Positions 1 through 7,019 of a stretch of 15,876 bases of DNA are shown in pieces. The translations under genes and the position numbers were made by a program. Position 1 is the first letter of the stretch. The number at the start of each line of letters is the position of its first letter. The notes under the pieces are model-generated. The model saw only the letters and a list, made by a program, of their open reading frames with translations. It was not told where the DNA came from and made no database searches. This DNA comes from Gemmatimonadota bacterium (GTDB lineage: Bacteria; Gemmatimonadota; Gemmatimonadetes; Gemmatimonadales; Gemmatimonadaceae): positions 1-15,876 of the forward strand of contig JAEUJK010000385.1 of the NCBI GenBank assembly GCA_016794735.1, read 5' to 3'.

Positions 1-107
1 GCCACGCTCGGCGCCGAAACCGGCCGCGCACGCGCGCAGGCCGAGCTCAGCACTACGCAGAGCGCGCCGAGGGCGAGTCGAGGGGTGTGAAGAACGGGGA
101 GAGGCAC
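1..107 (-). CDS. N-terminus of a putative exported lipoprotein (cut by window edge)
   Basis: Reading leftward from a GTG at 107 gives an open frame to the window edge, about 35 residues long. It begins with a short stretch carrying one Arg, then a hydrophobic core (LALGALCVVLSSA), then a Cys at residue 24 followed by an Arg/Ala/Pro-rich segment. This is the shape of a signal peptide with a lipobox-like end (SSA|C), although the -3 position is Ser rather than the usual Leu. Only the leader is in the window, so no function can be given. The start is uncertain: there is no Shine-Dalgarno sequence, and a second GTG lies in frame at 119. It could still be chance coding in GC-rich DNA. Confidence 0.4.
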   Translation of the reverse strand, partial: MPLPVLHTPRLALGALCVVLSSACARARPVSAPSV

Positions 108-179
108 GTGCCGGACCACGTGGGGGGAGCGAGCGCGAGGGGACTTTGGCCGCGACCGCCAAGGGAGATGAAGGTCGCT

Positions 180-215
180 GTCAAATCGTTGGGCGTCAAT
201 TGAACCGTGCGTCAA
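180..215. promoter_or_regulatory. Three spaced GTCAA (TTGAC) direct repeats in an AT-richer intergenic patch
   Basis: GTCAA occurs at 180-184, 195-199 and 211-215, a period of 15 and 16 bases, inside the least GC-rich stretch of the left intergenic region (about 175-240). Read on the minus strand these are TTGAC, and the one at 179-184 is a full TTGACA, so a -35 element or an activator-type binding site for the leftward gene at 107 is possible. No good -10 follows at the right distance. The rest of 108-279 shows nothing else I can support. Confidence 0.2.
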
Positions 216-279
216 ACAACCACTATTCAACGCGCGAATCCCGCTCGGTGCAGCTCACGCCACGCCGGCCAGCCCAGTA

Positions 280-1518
280 TTAGAGCAGTGCCATTACCAG
301 GCCGATGCGGATCTTGGGCACGAACCAGGTGGATTTGGGTGGCATCAGCTGGTTCTGCTGACAGATCCGGACGAATTGGGACATCGTGACCGGGGGGAGC
401 GTGACGGCCAGGTCATGCCGACCGGCGTCCACCTCGGCCTGCAGCCAGGCCTCGTCGCGATTGGCCCCGACGTAGGTGAGCCGCTCGTCGCGGGCGTCGG
501 CGATCCCGAGGATGGCGTCGAACAGGTGGCGCTGGACGATGTCCGCGTCGATGTCTTGCGCTGCGTCGTTAGGGTTGAAGGTCCCGGGACGCGGACGCAG
601 GCGCAGCCAGCGGGCGCCGTCGTACAACCCGATGTCGTGCGTGTGCGTCGGCTGCCACGCGCCGACGACCGGGGCGGCCTCGACCTCGAACGCCACGGCG
701 AGACGCTCGCGGAGTTGCTCGCGCGTGAGCCCGCCCGCGTCCACGAGGCGGTTGTACGGTGCGATGGTCATCGTGCGCGCCGGGAAGAACACCGTGAGGA
801 AGTGTTCGTAGCCCAGCATCGCCGCGGCCGCACTCCGGTGGTTCCCGTCCGCGACGTACGCCTGCGGCTCGCGCGCGAGGAGTTGCTGGTATGCGCGGAT
901 GGTGGCCGGATCCTGTACGATCCACACGCGATGTCGATTCCCTTCCTCGTCGCGCGTCTCGAAGGACACGGGGTGGTTCCGCGCATGCAGGTCCAACGCG
1001 GAGTAGAACTCGCCGTTCTGGTCGTCCACGGCGTTGTTCACCATCCCCATGTCGGCGCGCGTGGCCTCGGTGAGTTCGGCGCGTCCACGCGCCTTTGACT
1101 CACGGACCCCCTCGTTCCGGATGATGCTGCCGCCGGGATTCTCCGGCGTGCGGATTTCATTCGTGCGTCCCATGCCACCCAGGCCGATCTGTCGAATCGA
1201 CGGGTCCGAGGGGACGGTGATCTCGTATACCCAGAGGATGTTCGTCAGCGTGCGGGTCAGCGGGTCGTTCTGCAGCTCACGCAGGTTGGCCCCGGCCTTC
1301 GCCAGCGTCGACGGCGCGTGTTCGTCCAGCAAGGCGTCGCGGGCGGGGACGTCGCATTGCGGCATGGTGATACGCAGGACGGACTTGGGCTGCCGTTGCA
1401 GGATGTCCCACGCCTCGCCGTCGCTCTGGAACTCGTCGTAGTTGAGGGCGGAGATGGCGGCGGCGGCATGCGAATCCACCGGGACGAGGGCACGGGCAAC
1501 GGGATCGATCGAAGGCAC
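280..1518 (-). CDS. DUF1015 family protein
   Basis: The 412-residue protein matches the DUF1015 family over its full length. Visible family hallmarks are an IIRNEGV segment near residue 132, the signature YVADGNHRSAAA at 221-232 (family form ADGHHR), MTIAPYNRLV at 250-259, and the C-terminal MPPKSTWFVPK at 392-402, which normally ends these proteins. The family is widespread and soluble, with no signal peptide here; its biochemical role is not settled. From memory, it is related to the ParB/sulfiredoxin-like fold and is sometimes found near serine-biosynthesis genes, but I would not assign a reaction. The start is a GTG with no clear Shine-Dalgarno; no better in-frame ATG lies nearby, and the N-terminal segment (DPVARALVPV) fits the family. 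It is divergent from the aminotransferase at 1687, with a 168-base shared upstream region. One base set (567-573) carries the dispersed CGTTAGG motif. Confidence 0.9.
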   Translation of the reverse strand: MPSIDPVARALVPVDSHAAAAISALNYDEFQSDGEAWDILQRQPKSVLRITMPQCDVPARDALLDEHAPSTLAKAGANLRELQNDPLTRTLTNILWVYEITVPSDPSIRQIGLGGMGRTNEIRTPENPGGSIIRNEGVRESKARGRAELTEATRADMGMVNNAVDDQNGEFYSALDLHARNHPVSFETRDEEGNRHRVWIVQDPATIRAYQQLLAREPQAYVADGNHRSAAAAMLGYEHFLTVFFPARTMTIAPYNRLVDAGGLTREQLRERLAVAFEVEAAPVVGAWQPTHTHDIGLYDGARWLRLRPRPGTFNPNDAAQDIDADIVQRHLFDAILGIADARDERLTYVGANRDEAWLQAEVDAGRHDLAVTLPPVTMSQFVRICQQNQLMPPKSTWFVPKIRIGLVMALL

Positions 1519-1654
1519 GGGATGCGCGGAGCGAGGGTGCGAGACCGGGTGACGTGAGGACCGCAGGAAACCGCCTTGCCAGCGGCGGGCGAAACATGCA
1601 CGGCCGGCCCTTTCGCCGCCTCCCCGGCACTCGCCACCCCCGGCACCCGCGCCC

Positions 1655-1660
1655 TATCTT
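1655..1660 (+). promoter_or_regulatory. Candidate -10 element (TATCTT) for the Tat aminotransferase gene
   Basis: TATCTT followed by CTC lies 27 bases before the chosen ATG at 1687. It is one of the few AT-rich hexamers between 1519 and 1686. The same TATnTTCTC pattern recurs at 14883 before sucB. No recognisable -35 lies 17 bases upstream (CGCCAC), so this is only a candidate. Confidence 0.3.
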
Positions 1661-1686
1661 CTCGCATCCCTCCGCCGGAGCCCCAG

Positions 1687-2811
1687 ATGCCGCAGTCCCG
1701 CCGCGCCTTCCTCGGCACCGCAGTCGCCGGTAGTGCCTCGCTCATCCCGATGTTGCAGGCCCGCGGGCTCGAGGGCGGAAGCTGGTCCCCGCATTTCGAC
1801 ACCAACGGGGTGATCCGGCTCAACAGCAACGAGAACCCGAACGGACCGGCCCGTGCCGCGGTGGACGCGATCACCCGGGCGTTCGTCGACGCCAACCGCT
1901 ACACGCAGTCCAACGACGCGGCGCTCCGTGCGGCCGTCGCCCGACGCCACGGCGTGAAGGAGGAGAACGTCCTCCTGGGCGCTGGCTCGGGAGAGACGTT
2001 GCGCATCTGCAGCGAAGCGTTGACCTCCAGCACCGCCCACCTGGTGGCCGCCGCACCGACCTTCGAGCAGCCTGCCGCACACATGACGCGGCTCGGTCGC
2101 GAGACGAAGGCCCCGCCGGTGGATTCCATGCTGCGCCTCGACCTTGGCGCGATGGTCGCGGCCTCGCCTGGTGCGGGGTTGGTCTTCCTCTGCAACCCGA
2201 ACAACCCCACGGGCAGCGCGTACCCGCTGAGCGACGTGCTCGCGTTCATCCAGGACGTGCACCGCCGCTCGCCGAACTCCTTCGTCCTCGTCGACGAGGC
2301 GTACTTCGAGTACTGCGACCTCGCGGGTTACGGCACCGCGATCCCGGCGGCACTGGCCGATCCGCGCATCATTGTAGCGCGCACCTTCTCGAAGGTGTTT
2401 GGCCTGGCCGGAATGCGCGTCGGGTACGGCATTGCCCACGCCGACACGATCAAGCGGCTCGAGCCGTGGCGCCTGCAGAACAGCGTGAGCGCGCTGTCGT
2501 CCGCGGCCGCGATGGCCTCGTGCGAGCTGGCCGGCCACGTCAAGGAGCAGCAGCGCCTGAACAACGAGGCGCGGGCCTATGCGCTCAAGACGCTCAACGA
2601 CGCCGGCTTCAAGGCGCTGCCGACCTACACGAACTTCGTGATGGCCGACATCCGGCGCGACGCCAAGGCCTTCCAGGACGCGTGTGCGAAGGAAGGTGTG
2701 GCGATCGGGCGGCCGTTCCCGCCGCTCAACACCCATGCCCGCATCTCGATTGGTACGATGGACGAGATGCGACGTGCTCTTCCGGTGATCACAAGGCTCC
2801 TCACGGCGTGA
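1687..2811 (+). CDS. Tat-exported PLP aminotransferase, HisC-like class I/II
   Basis: A 374-residue fold-type I aminotransferase with the order of motifs seen in histidinol-phosphate aminotransferases: LNSNENPNGP near residue 45, CNPNNPTG at 169-176 (PLP-binding Asn173), VDEAYFEY with Asp203 and Tyr206, and ARTFSKVFGLAGMR with the Schiff-base Lys236 and Arg244. A substrate-carboxylate Arg is expected in the ARISIG segment near the C-terminus. The N-terminus is SRRAFLG plus a hydrophobic stretch, a twin-arginine signal, implying export of a folded, cofactor-loaded enzyme to the periplasm. The ATG at 1687 is chosen over an upstream in-frame start at 1576 because it places the Tat motif at residues 4-10 and the upstream part has no family match. 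Biosynthetic HisC is cytosolic, so this is probably a paralogue with another substrate; no other his gene is nearby. Substrate unknown. Confidence 0.88.
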   Translation: MPQSRRAFLGTAVAGSASLIPMLQARGLEGGSWSPHFDTNGVIRLNSNENPNGPARAAVDAITRAFVDANRYTQSNDAALRAAVARRHGVKEENVLLGAGSGETLRICSEALTSSTAHLVAAAPTFEQPAAHMTRLGRETKAPPVDSMLRLDLGAMVAASPGAGLVFLCNPNNPTGSAYPLSDVLAFIQDVHRRSPNSFVLVDEAYFEYCDLAGYGTAIPAALADPRIIVARTFSKVFGLAGMRVGYGIAHADTIKRLEPWRLQNSVSALSSAAAMASCELAGHVKEQQRLNNEARAYALKTLNDAGFKALPTYTNFVMADIRRDAKAFQDACAKEGVAIGRPFPPLNTHARISIGTMDEMRRALPVITRLLTA

Positions 2812-2819
2812 GTCGAACC

Positions 2820-2839
2820 GGAGGGGACCTGCGCCCTCC
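2820..2839 (+). other. Short GC hairpin between the aminotransferase and mmsA
   Basis: GGAGGG at 2820-2825 pairs with CCCTCC at 2834-2839 around an 8-base loop, 9 bases after the stop of the aminotransferase and 20 bases before the mmsA start. A T-containing stretch (TCATTCGTT) follows, so it might be a weak terminator or a leader structure. The stem is only six pairs, and in DNA this GC-rich it could be chance. Confidence 0.25.
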
Positions 2840-2859
2840 TCATTCGTTCCTGGTGGTAC

Positions 2860-4407
2860 ATGACCTCGGTGCTTTCCACTCCCGATGGCGCCGCATCAAC
2901 CGATGATGCGGTGCCGTTCATTCATCACCTGATCGGCGGACAGCGCACCCTGGCGCATGTGGACCGCTGGGGTGCCGTCTACAATCCGTCGACCGGGCAG
3001 CAGTCGGGCGCCGCGCCCTTTGCGACGCCGGCCGACGTGGACGCCGCCGTGCTGGACGCCGAGCGGGCGTTCGCGGGATGGAGCGCCACGCCGCCGCTGC
3101 GTCGGGCGCGCGTGATGTTCCGCTTCAAGCAACTCATCGAGGAACACACCGACGAGCTGGCGCGGCTCATCGCGGCCGAGCATGGCAAGGTGGTCGCCGA
3201 CGCCCGCGGCGAGGTGCAGCGCGGCCTCGAGGTCGTGGAGTTCTGCTGCGGGATCCCGCACCTGCTGAAGGGTGAGTTCAGCGAGAACGTCGGCACCGGG
3301 ATCGACTCGTATTCGCTGCGCCAGCCGTTAGGCGTCTGCGTCGGTATCACGCCGTTCAACTTCCCGGTGATGGTGCCGCTGTGGATGCTGGCGCCGGCGA
3401 TTGCCTGCGGGAACACCTTCGTCCTCAAGCCATCGGAGAAGGACCCGTCGAGCACCGTGCGCCTGGCCGAGTTGCTGGTGGAAGCCGGGGCGCCGCCGGG
3501 GGTGCTGAACGTGGTGCACGGGGACAAGGTCGCCGTCGACGCCTTGCTGGCCCATCCGCGCGTGCAGGCCGTGAGCTTCGTGGGATCCACCCCGATCGCG
3601 CGCTACATCTACGAGACTTGCGCGCACCACGGCAAGCGCGTGCAGGCCATGGGTGGCGCCAAGAACCACCTCATCGTGATGCCGGACGCGGACCTCGACC
3701 AGGCGGTCGATGGCCTGATCGGTGCCGCGTACGGCTCGGCGGGCGAGCGGTGCATGGCGATCTCCGTTGCCGTGGCGGTGGGCCAGGCGACGGCCGACGC
3801 GCTGGTCGAACGCCTCGCGGCGCGTGTACGCACGCTCAAGGTCGGTGCATCGGCGAGCGATGGCGTGGAGATGGGACCGCTCGTGACGGCGGCGCATCGC
3901 GACAAGGTCGCGGGATACGTGGACGTGGGAGTCTCCGAAGGCGCCACGCTGGTGGTGGACGGGCGCGGCCTGCGCGTCGATGGTCACGAGGGTGGCTTCT
4001 TCCTCGGCGGTTGCCTCTTTGATCGCGTCACGCCGGAGATGCGCATCTACCAGGAGGAGATCTTCGGCCCGGTCCTGAGCGTGGTGCGCGCGGCCACCTT
4101 CGACGAGGCCCTCGCGCTGGCGGATCGTCACCCGTTCGGCAACGGCGTGAGCATCTACACGCGCGACGGCGACTCCGCGCGCGAGTTCGTGAGTCGCGTG
4201 CAGGTGGGCATGGTCGGGGTGAACGTCCCGATCCCCGTGCCGCTGGCGTTTTACTCGTTTGGCGGCTGGAAGCAGTCAGCCTTCGGCGACATGAACCAGC
4301 ATGGCATGGAAGGGGTCCGCTTCTTCACCAAGCAGAAGACGGTCACCTCGCGCTGGCCCACGGGCATTCGCGCCGGCAGCGAGTTCGTGATGCCGGTGAT
4401 GAAGTAA
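2860..4407 (+). CDS. mmsA: Methylmalonate/malonate-semialdehyde dehydrogenase (CoA-acylating)
   Basis: This 515-residue protein has the full length and motifs of the MmsA branch of the aldehyde dehydrogenase superfamily. These are TPFNFPVM with the transition-state Asn167, FVGSTPIARYIY for NAD binding, GERCMA with the catalytic Cys298, and EEIFGPVLS with Glu400. Where ordinary aldehyde dehydrogenases carry the general-base Glu (ELGG), this one has AMGGAKNH, the known exception in CoA-acylating semialdehyde dehydrogenases. It converts methylmalonate semialdehyde to propionyl-CoA, and malonate semialdehyde to acetyl-CoA plus CO2, using NAD and CoA in the cytosol; in valine, inositol and beta-alanine breakdown it is the last step. 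Here the beta-alanine link is attractive because a beta-alanine:pyruvate aminotransferase lies 5.5 kb away. The start ATG has no strong Shine-Dalgarno. Leu157 uses a TTA codon inside the CGTTAGGC motif. Its stop codon directly touches the convergent lipoprotein gene. Confidence 0.93.
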   Translation: MTSVLSTPDGAASTDDAVPFIHHLIGGQRTLAHVDRWGAVYNPSTGQQSGAAPFATPADVDAAVLDAERAFAGWSATPPLRRARVMFRFKQLIEEHTDELARLIAAEHGKVVADARGEVQRGLEVVEFCCGIPHLLKGEFSENVGTGIDSYSLRQPLGVCVGITPFNFPVMVPLWMLAPAIACGNTFVLKPSEKDPSSTVRLAELLVEAGAPPGVLNVVHGDKVAVDALLAHPRVQAVSFVGSTPIARYIYETCAHHGKRVQAMGGAKNHLIVMPDADLDQAVDGLIGAAYGSAGERCMAISVAVAVGQATADALVERLAARVRTLKVGASASDGVEMGPLVTAAHRDKVAGYVDVGVSEGATLVVDGRGLRVDGHEGGFFLGGCLFDRVTPEMRIYQEEIFGPVLSVVRAATFDEALALADRHPFGNGVSIYTRDGDSAREFVSRVQVGMVGVNVPIPVPLAFYSFGGWKQSAFGDMNQHGMEGVRFFTKQKTVTSRWPTGIRAGSEFVMPVMK

Positions 4408-4911
4408 TCAGGGAATCGCGAACCGGATTCCGAGCGGGATCCGCTGCTCCGGCACCCCGGGGCCCGGGTTCACCGTCCCGGTGGACTTGCCGCCGTATTC
4501 CACCGCGAGCAACACGGCCGCAATCGCGCCGACGCCCAACCCGGCCACGGTGAGGGTGGTGCGTCGGCGATCGAGCTCGCGACGTTCGACCACCCGCAGG
4601 TCGCTGCGCAGCATCGGCATGTCGGAGTAGAACGTGCGCGTGCGCACGTTGGCCTCCATCACCGTGGACTCGACGCCGATCACGACACTGTCCCCATTCG
4701 TGCGAACGAACTTCCCGGTGAGCGACTCGCGGCGTGGTCCGCCGGGATTCTCCTGGCGCATCCGGTCCTGCGCGACCGCGGTGAGATGCACGCGCACCGG
4801 GGTGCCCGGCGTGACCTGCGACAGCTCCACGGGGACGTTGCGATAACACGCCGCCTGGGCGACGAGGGTGGCCAGGACGGCACCGCGAACAGGGAACCTC
4901 GAGAAACGCAT
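4408..4911 (-). CDS. Small lipoprotein or exported protein of unknown function
   Basis: A 167-residue protein starting MRFSRFPVRG, followed by a hydrophobic stretch ending in AQAAC with Cys22, a probable signal peptide with a lipobox-like end (the -3 Gln is atypical). Residues 23-110 look like a small beta-rich domain (PVRVHLTAV, GKFVRTNGDSVVIGV, ANVRTRTFY), the kind of sequence seen in short envelope proteins that test or bind something through beta strands. A predicted membrane helix follows at about 118-137, then a Gly/Pro-rich tail. An upstream in-frame ATG at 4983 was rejected because it would bury the signal peptide behind 24 Pro/Gly-rich residues. I do not recognise a named family. It is the last gene of the long minus-strand block and abuts the mmsA stop codon with no gap. 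Confidence 0.7.
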   Translation of the reverse strand: MRFSRFPVRGAVLATLVAQAACYRNVPVELSQVTPGTPVRVHLTAVAQDRMRQENPGGPRRESLTGKFVRTNGDSVVIGVESTVMEANVRTRTFYSDMPMLRSDLRVVERRELDRRRTTLTVAGLGVGAIAAVLLAVEYGGKSTGTVNPGPGVPEQRIPLGIRFAIP

Positions 4912-4930
4912 GGGGACGGTCGGGAGGGAG

Positions 4931-4946
4931 CCGGCGAGACCGCCGG
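4931..4946 (-). other. Six-pair hairpin in the lipoprotein gene leader
   Basis: CCGGCG (4931-4936) and CGCCGG (4941-4946) form a perfect stem around a four-base loop, 20 bases upstream of the lipoprotein start at 4911. It lies in the 112-base gap after the flavoenzyme gene, and could be a leader hairpin or a weak transcription stop. No U tract follows. Confidence 0.25.
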
Positions 4947-5023
4947 GCCTCCGGAATGTGCCGTTGCCCCCTGACCCGTGCAAGCCACAGGGACGAGTGG
5001 TCGGCGCCTAACGCGACCCCGGC

Positions 5024-6922
5024 TCAGCGCCGCGCGCGCACCAGGTCCCCGACCGCCCGCCACGCCTGGTCGATGGCCGCATCGGTATACGCGTAGGCCG
5101 CCGCGTCCGAGTTGGCGATGGCGATGCGCCCGCGGGTCACCCGGGCGAGCTCGTGGGGTGCCTGGCCCGCGGGCCACGCCGGGTCGTACAGCGAGTTGTA
5201 CTCGTACGAATAGCCGTGCGACCAGCGATTCACGGTGATCCCCGCGATGTCGCGCGCCGGGTCAAACCCCGCCGGCCCCAACATGCGCTTCAGCTGCTCG
5301 CGCAGTTGCGCCTCGTAGGTCGCGAATGGGGTGGCCAGCAATTCGTTGCGGCCGAGCCGGTGCTGGTCGCGCGCCGGAAAGCCGGGCTGGTTGGGGGTTC
5401 GCAGGATGTGCAGCACCACCGGCTCCTCGGGGCCACGCGCAAAGCGGTAGTCCCCCATGCTCACCGGAAAGTCCACGCTCACCCCGCTCCAGTACATGCC
5501 CGGGCACCGGACCGTATGCACCCCCTGCGAGGCCAGGGAGGTCCAGCGCCGGATGGCAACATTCGTGTAGACCAGCGGCACCTTCACCTGGTACTTCATC
5601 GCCTGCTGCTGCGCGGGCGGGAGTTCGGTGCAGATGTGCGGGATGATCCCGTGCCAGCACGCGAGGACACACGCACCCGCCGTGACCCGCGACGCCTTGC
5701 CGTCGCGCACGTAGGTGATCTCGACGTCGCCGCTGTGGTTCGGCCGCTGGTGCCGCACCTGCACCGCAGTCGAACGCAAGCGGATGCGCACGGCATTCTG
5801 TGGGTTGTCCAGCGCCTGATAGCGCGCCCGCGCCCCGACGATGTCCACCATCGTCGAGCCATCCAGCACGCCGGGCACGAGGCGCCGCACGAGCAGTCGC
5901 GCGATGCTCGCGTTGCCGTCCGGGAAGTGGAAGATGTACGGCTCCTCGGGTCCGGCCCCCGCGGACAACCCCTGCCCCGGCCCAGCGCGTTCCCCGAGCC
6001 CGAGCCCCTGAAAGCCCGCGAAGTCGAGGCCGCGACAATCGCCCGCAGGGACCGCGTCGATCCCCAGTCCGTAGAGGTCGTGCGTGCTGTTCTGCAGGTA
6101 GGACGCGACCTCGGGCGACACCTTCACGTACTTGAGCAGCCAGTCCTTGTAGCTCGTCCGCGCGAGCAGCTCGAGCTTGGCCTCGGCGGTCTTCCCCGCG
6201 AGGTAGTCCTTCTTCTCCGCGGACAGTCGCACGAGGTCACGCTGCGCCTGCGCGGAGAGCGGCGTCTTCGCAAGGAAGGCACGATCGCCGTTGCCACGCG
6301 GGCGTCGCACCAGCACGTCCCGCCCCCACGTCTCGCGATGGAAGAAGACCCCCGGGGACAACTTGAGCCGCGTGAAGTACTCGCGATCGTAGTACCGATA
6401 GAACGCCTGCGTGTCGATCGCGAGCGTCTTGAGCAGTGCCTTGGCCTCGCGGGAGTACCCGGCCGGGCCGTCGATCGACTGCGTGCCGCCATACCCCAGC
6501 AGGGTGCGGCCATCCACGGTGAACTCGTTGCGACGCGCGTGCCCGCCGAAGTCGTCGTGGTTGTCGAGCACGAGGATCTTGGCCGACGGCCCGGCCTGCT
6601 CACGAAAGAAGTGCGCGGCGCTCAAGCCGGAAATGCCGGCCCCGACCACGACGAGGTCGTACCGGCCGTCCACCGGGGTGGGACGCCCAAACACGTCCGC
6701 GCGCGCGCCATCCCGCATGCGATGCCCGACCTCGAACGCCCCGTCGTGGCTCCCGCGCAGCCCGGTCTTCGCCGGTGGATAGTCGTCGGTGGCCTGGGCG
6801 TACAGCCCGGCACGCAACAGGTCGGACGGCCCCAGGGAGCCTAACGCCCCGATCCCGATGGCCATGCCATTGAGGAAGTCACGCCGCGTGATCTCCTCGT
6901 CCATCCCCAGGTCCCGCTCCAT
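5024..6922 (-). CDS. Tat-exported FAD-dependent amine oxidase, spermidine-dehydrogenase-like
   Basis: The 632-residue protein begins with EITRRDFLNGMAIGIG at 10-25, a textbook twin-arginine signal and the same leader style I know from bacterial spermidine dehydrogenase (SpdH). The Rossmann FAD motif VVVGAGISGLSAA is at 91-103, followed by FGGHARRNEF, where flavin amine oxidases bind the ribityl/adenosine part. The C-terminal third has NRWSHGYSYEYN and the closing AIANSDAAAYAYTDAAIDQAW, which fits the final FAD-contacting segment. Length agrees with SpdH (about 620). SpdH oxidises spermidine at the secondary amine to give 1,3-diaminopropane/4-aminobutanal or 3-aminopropanal/putrescine; the substrate here is inferred, and another amine is possible. 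The start at 6922 is chosen for the GGAGGG just upstream (a second ATG lies at 6904); a much longer frame back to 7408 overlaps the glycosyltransferase gene and was rejected. Leu27, inside the Tat signal, uses TTA within CGTTAGGC. Confidence 0.82.
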   Translation of the reverse strand: MERDLGMDEEITRRDFLNGMAIGIGALGSLGPSDLLRAGLYAQATDDYPPAKTGLRGSHDGAFEVGHRMRDGARADVFGRPTPVDGRYDLVVVGAGISGLSAAHFFREQAGPSAKILVLDNHDDFGGHARRNEFTVDGRTLLGYGGTQSIDGPAGYSREAKALLKTLAIDTQAFYRYYDREYFTRLKLSPGVFFHRETWGRDVLVRRPRGNGDRAFLAKTPLSAQAQRDLVRLSAEKKDYLAGKTAEAKLELLARTSYKDWLLKYVKVSPEVASYLQNSTHDLYGLGIDAVPAGDCRGLDFAGFQGLGLGERAGPGQGLSAGAGPEEPYIFHFPDGNASIARLLVRRLVPGVLDGSTMVDIVGARARYQALDNPQNAVRIRLRSTAVQVRHQRPNHSGDVEITYVRDGKASRVTAGACVLACWHGIIPHICTELPPAQQQAMKYQVKVPLVYTNVAIRRWTSLASQGVHTVRCPGMYWSGVSVDFPVSMGDYRFARGPEEPVVLHILRTPNQPGFPARDQHRLGRNELLATPFATYEAQLREQLKRMLGPAGFDPARDIAGITVNRWSHGYSYEYNSLYDPAWPAGQAPHELARVTRGRIAIANSDAAAYAYTDAAIDQAWRAVGDLVRARR

Positions 6923-6925
6923 GCA

Positions 6926-6931
6926 CCCTCC
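6926..6931 (-). promoter_or_regulatory. Shine-Dalgarno GGAGGG for the flavoenzyme gene
   Basis: GGAGGG reads on the minus strand three to four bases before the ATG at 6922. It is slightly close but strong, and is the only clear Shine-Dalgarno I find among the gene starts of this window. It decides the start in favour of 6922 over 6904. Confidence 0.5.
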
Positions 6932-7019
6932 ATCCCCAAGGTCCAGGCCGTGGGCGGGCTGGCGCCGCCCGGCCGGAATGTGCCCGCGACGCGCACGGGC
7001 GGCAAGGAAGTGCGGCGAC

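Noticed and set aside
1654..2736. A 360-codon minus-strand frame opposite the Tat aminotransferase
   Set aside because: Shadow frame; the plus-strand protein carries all PLP-enzyme motifs.
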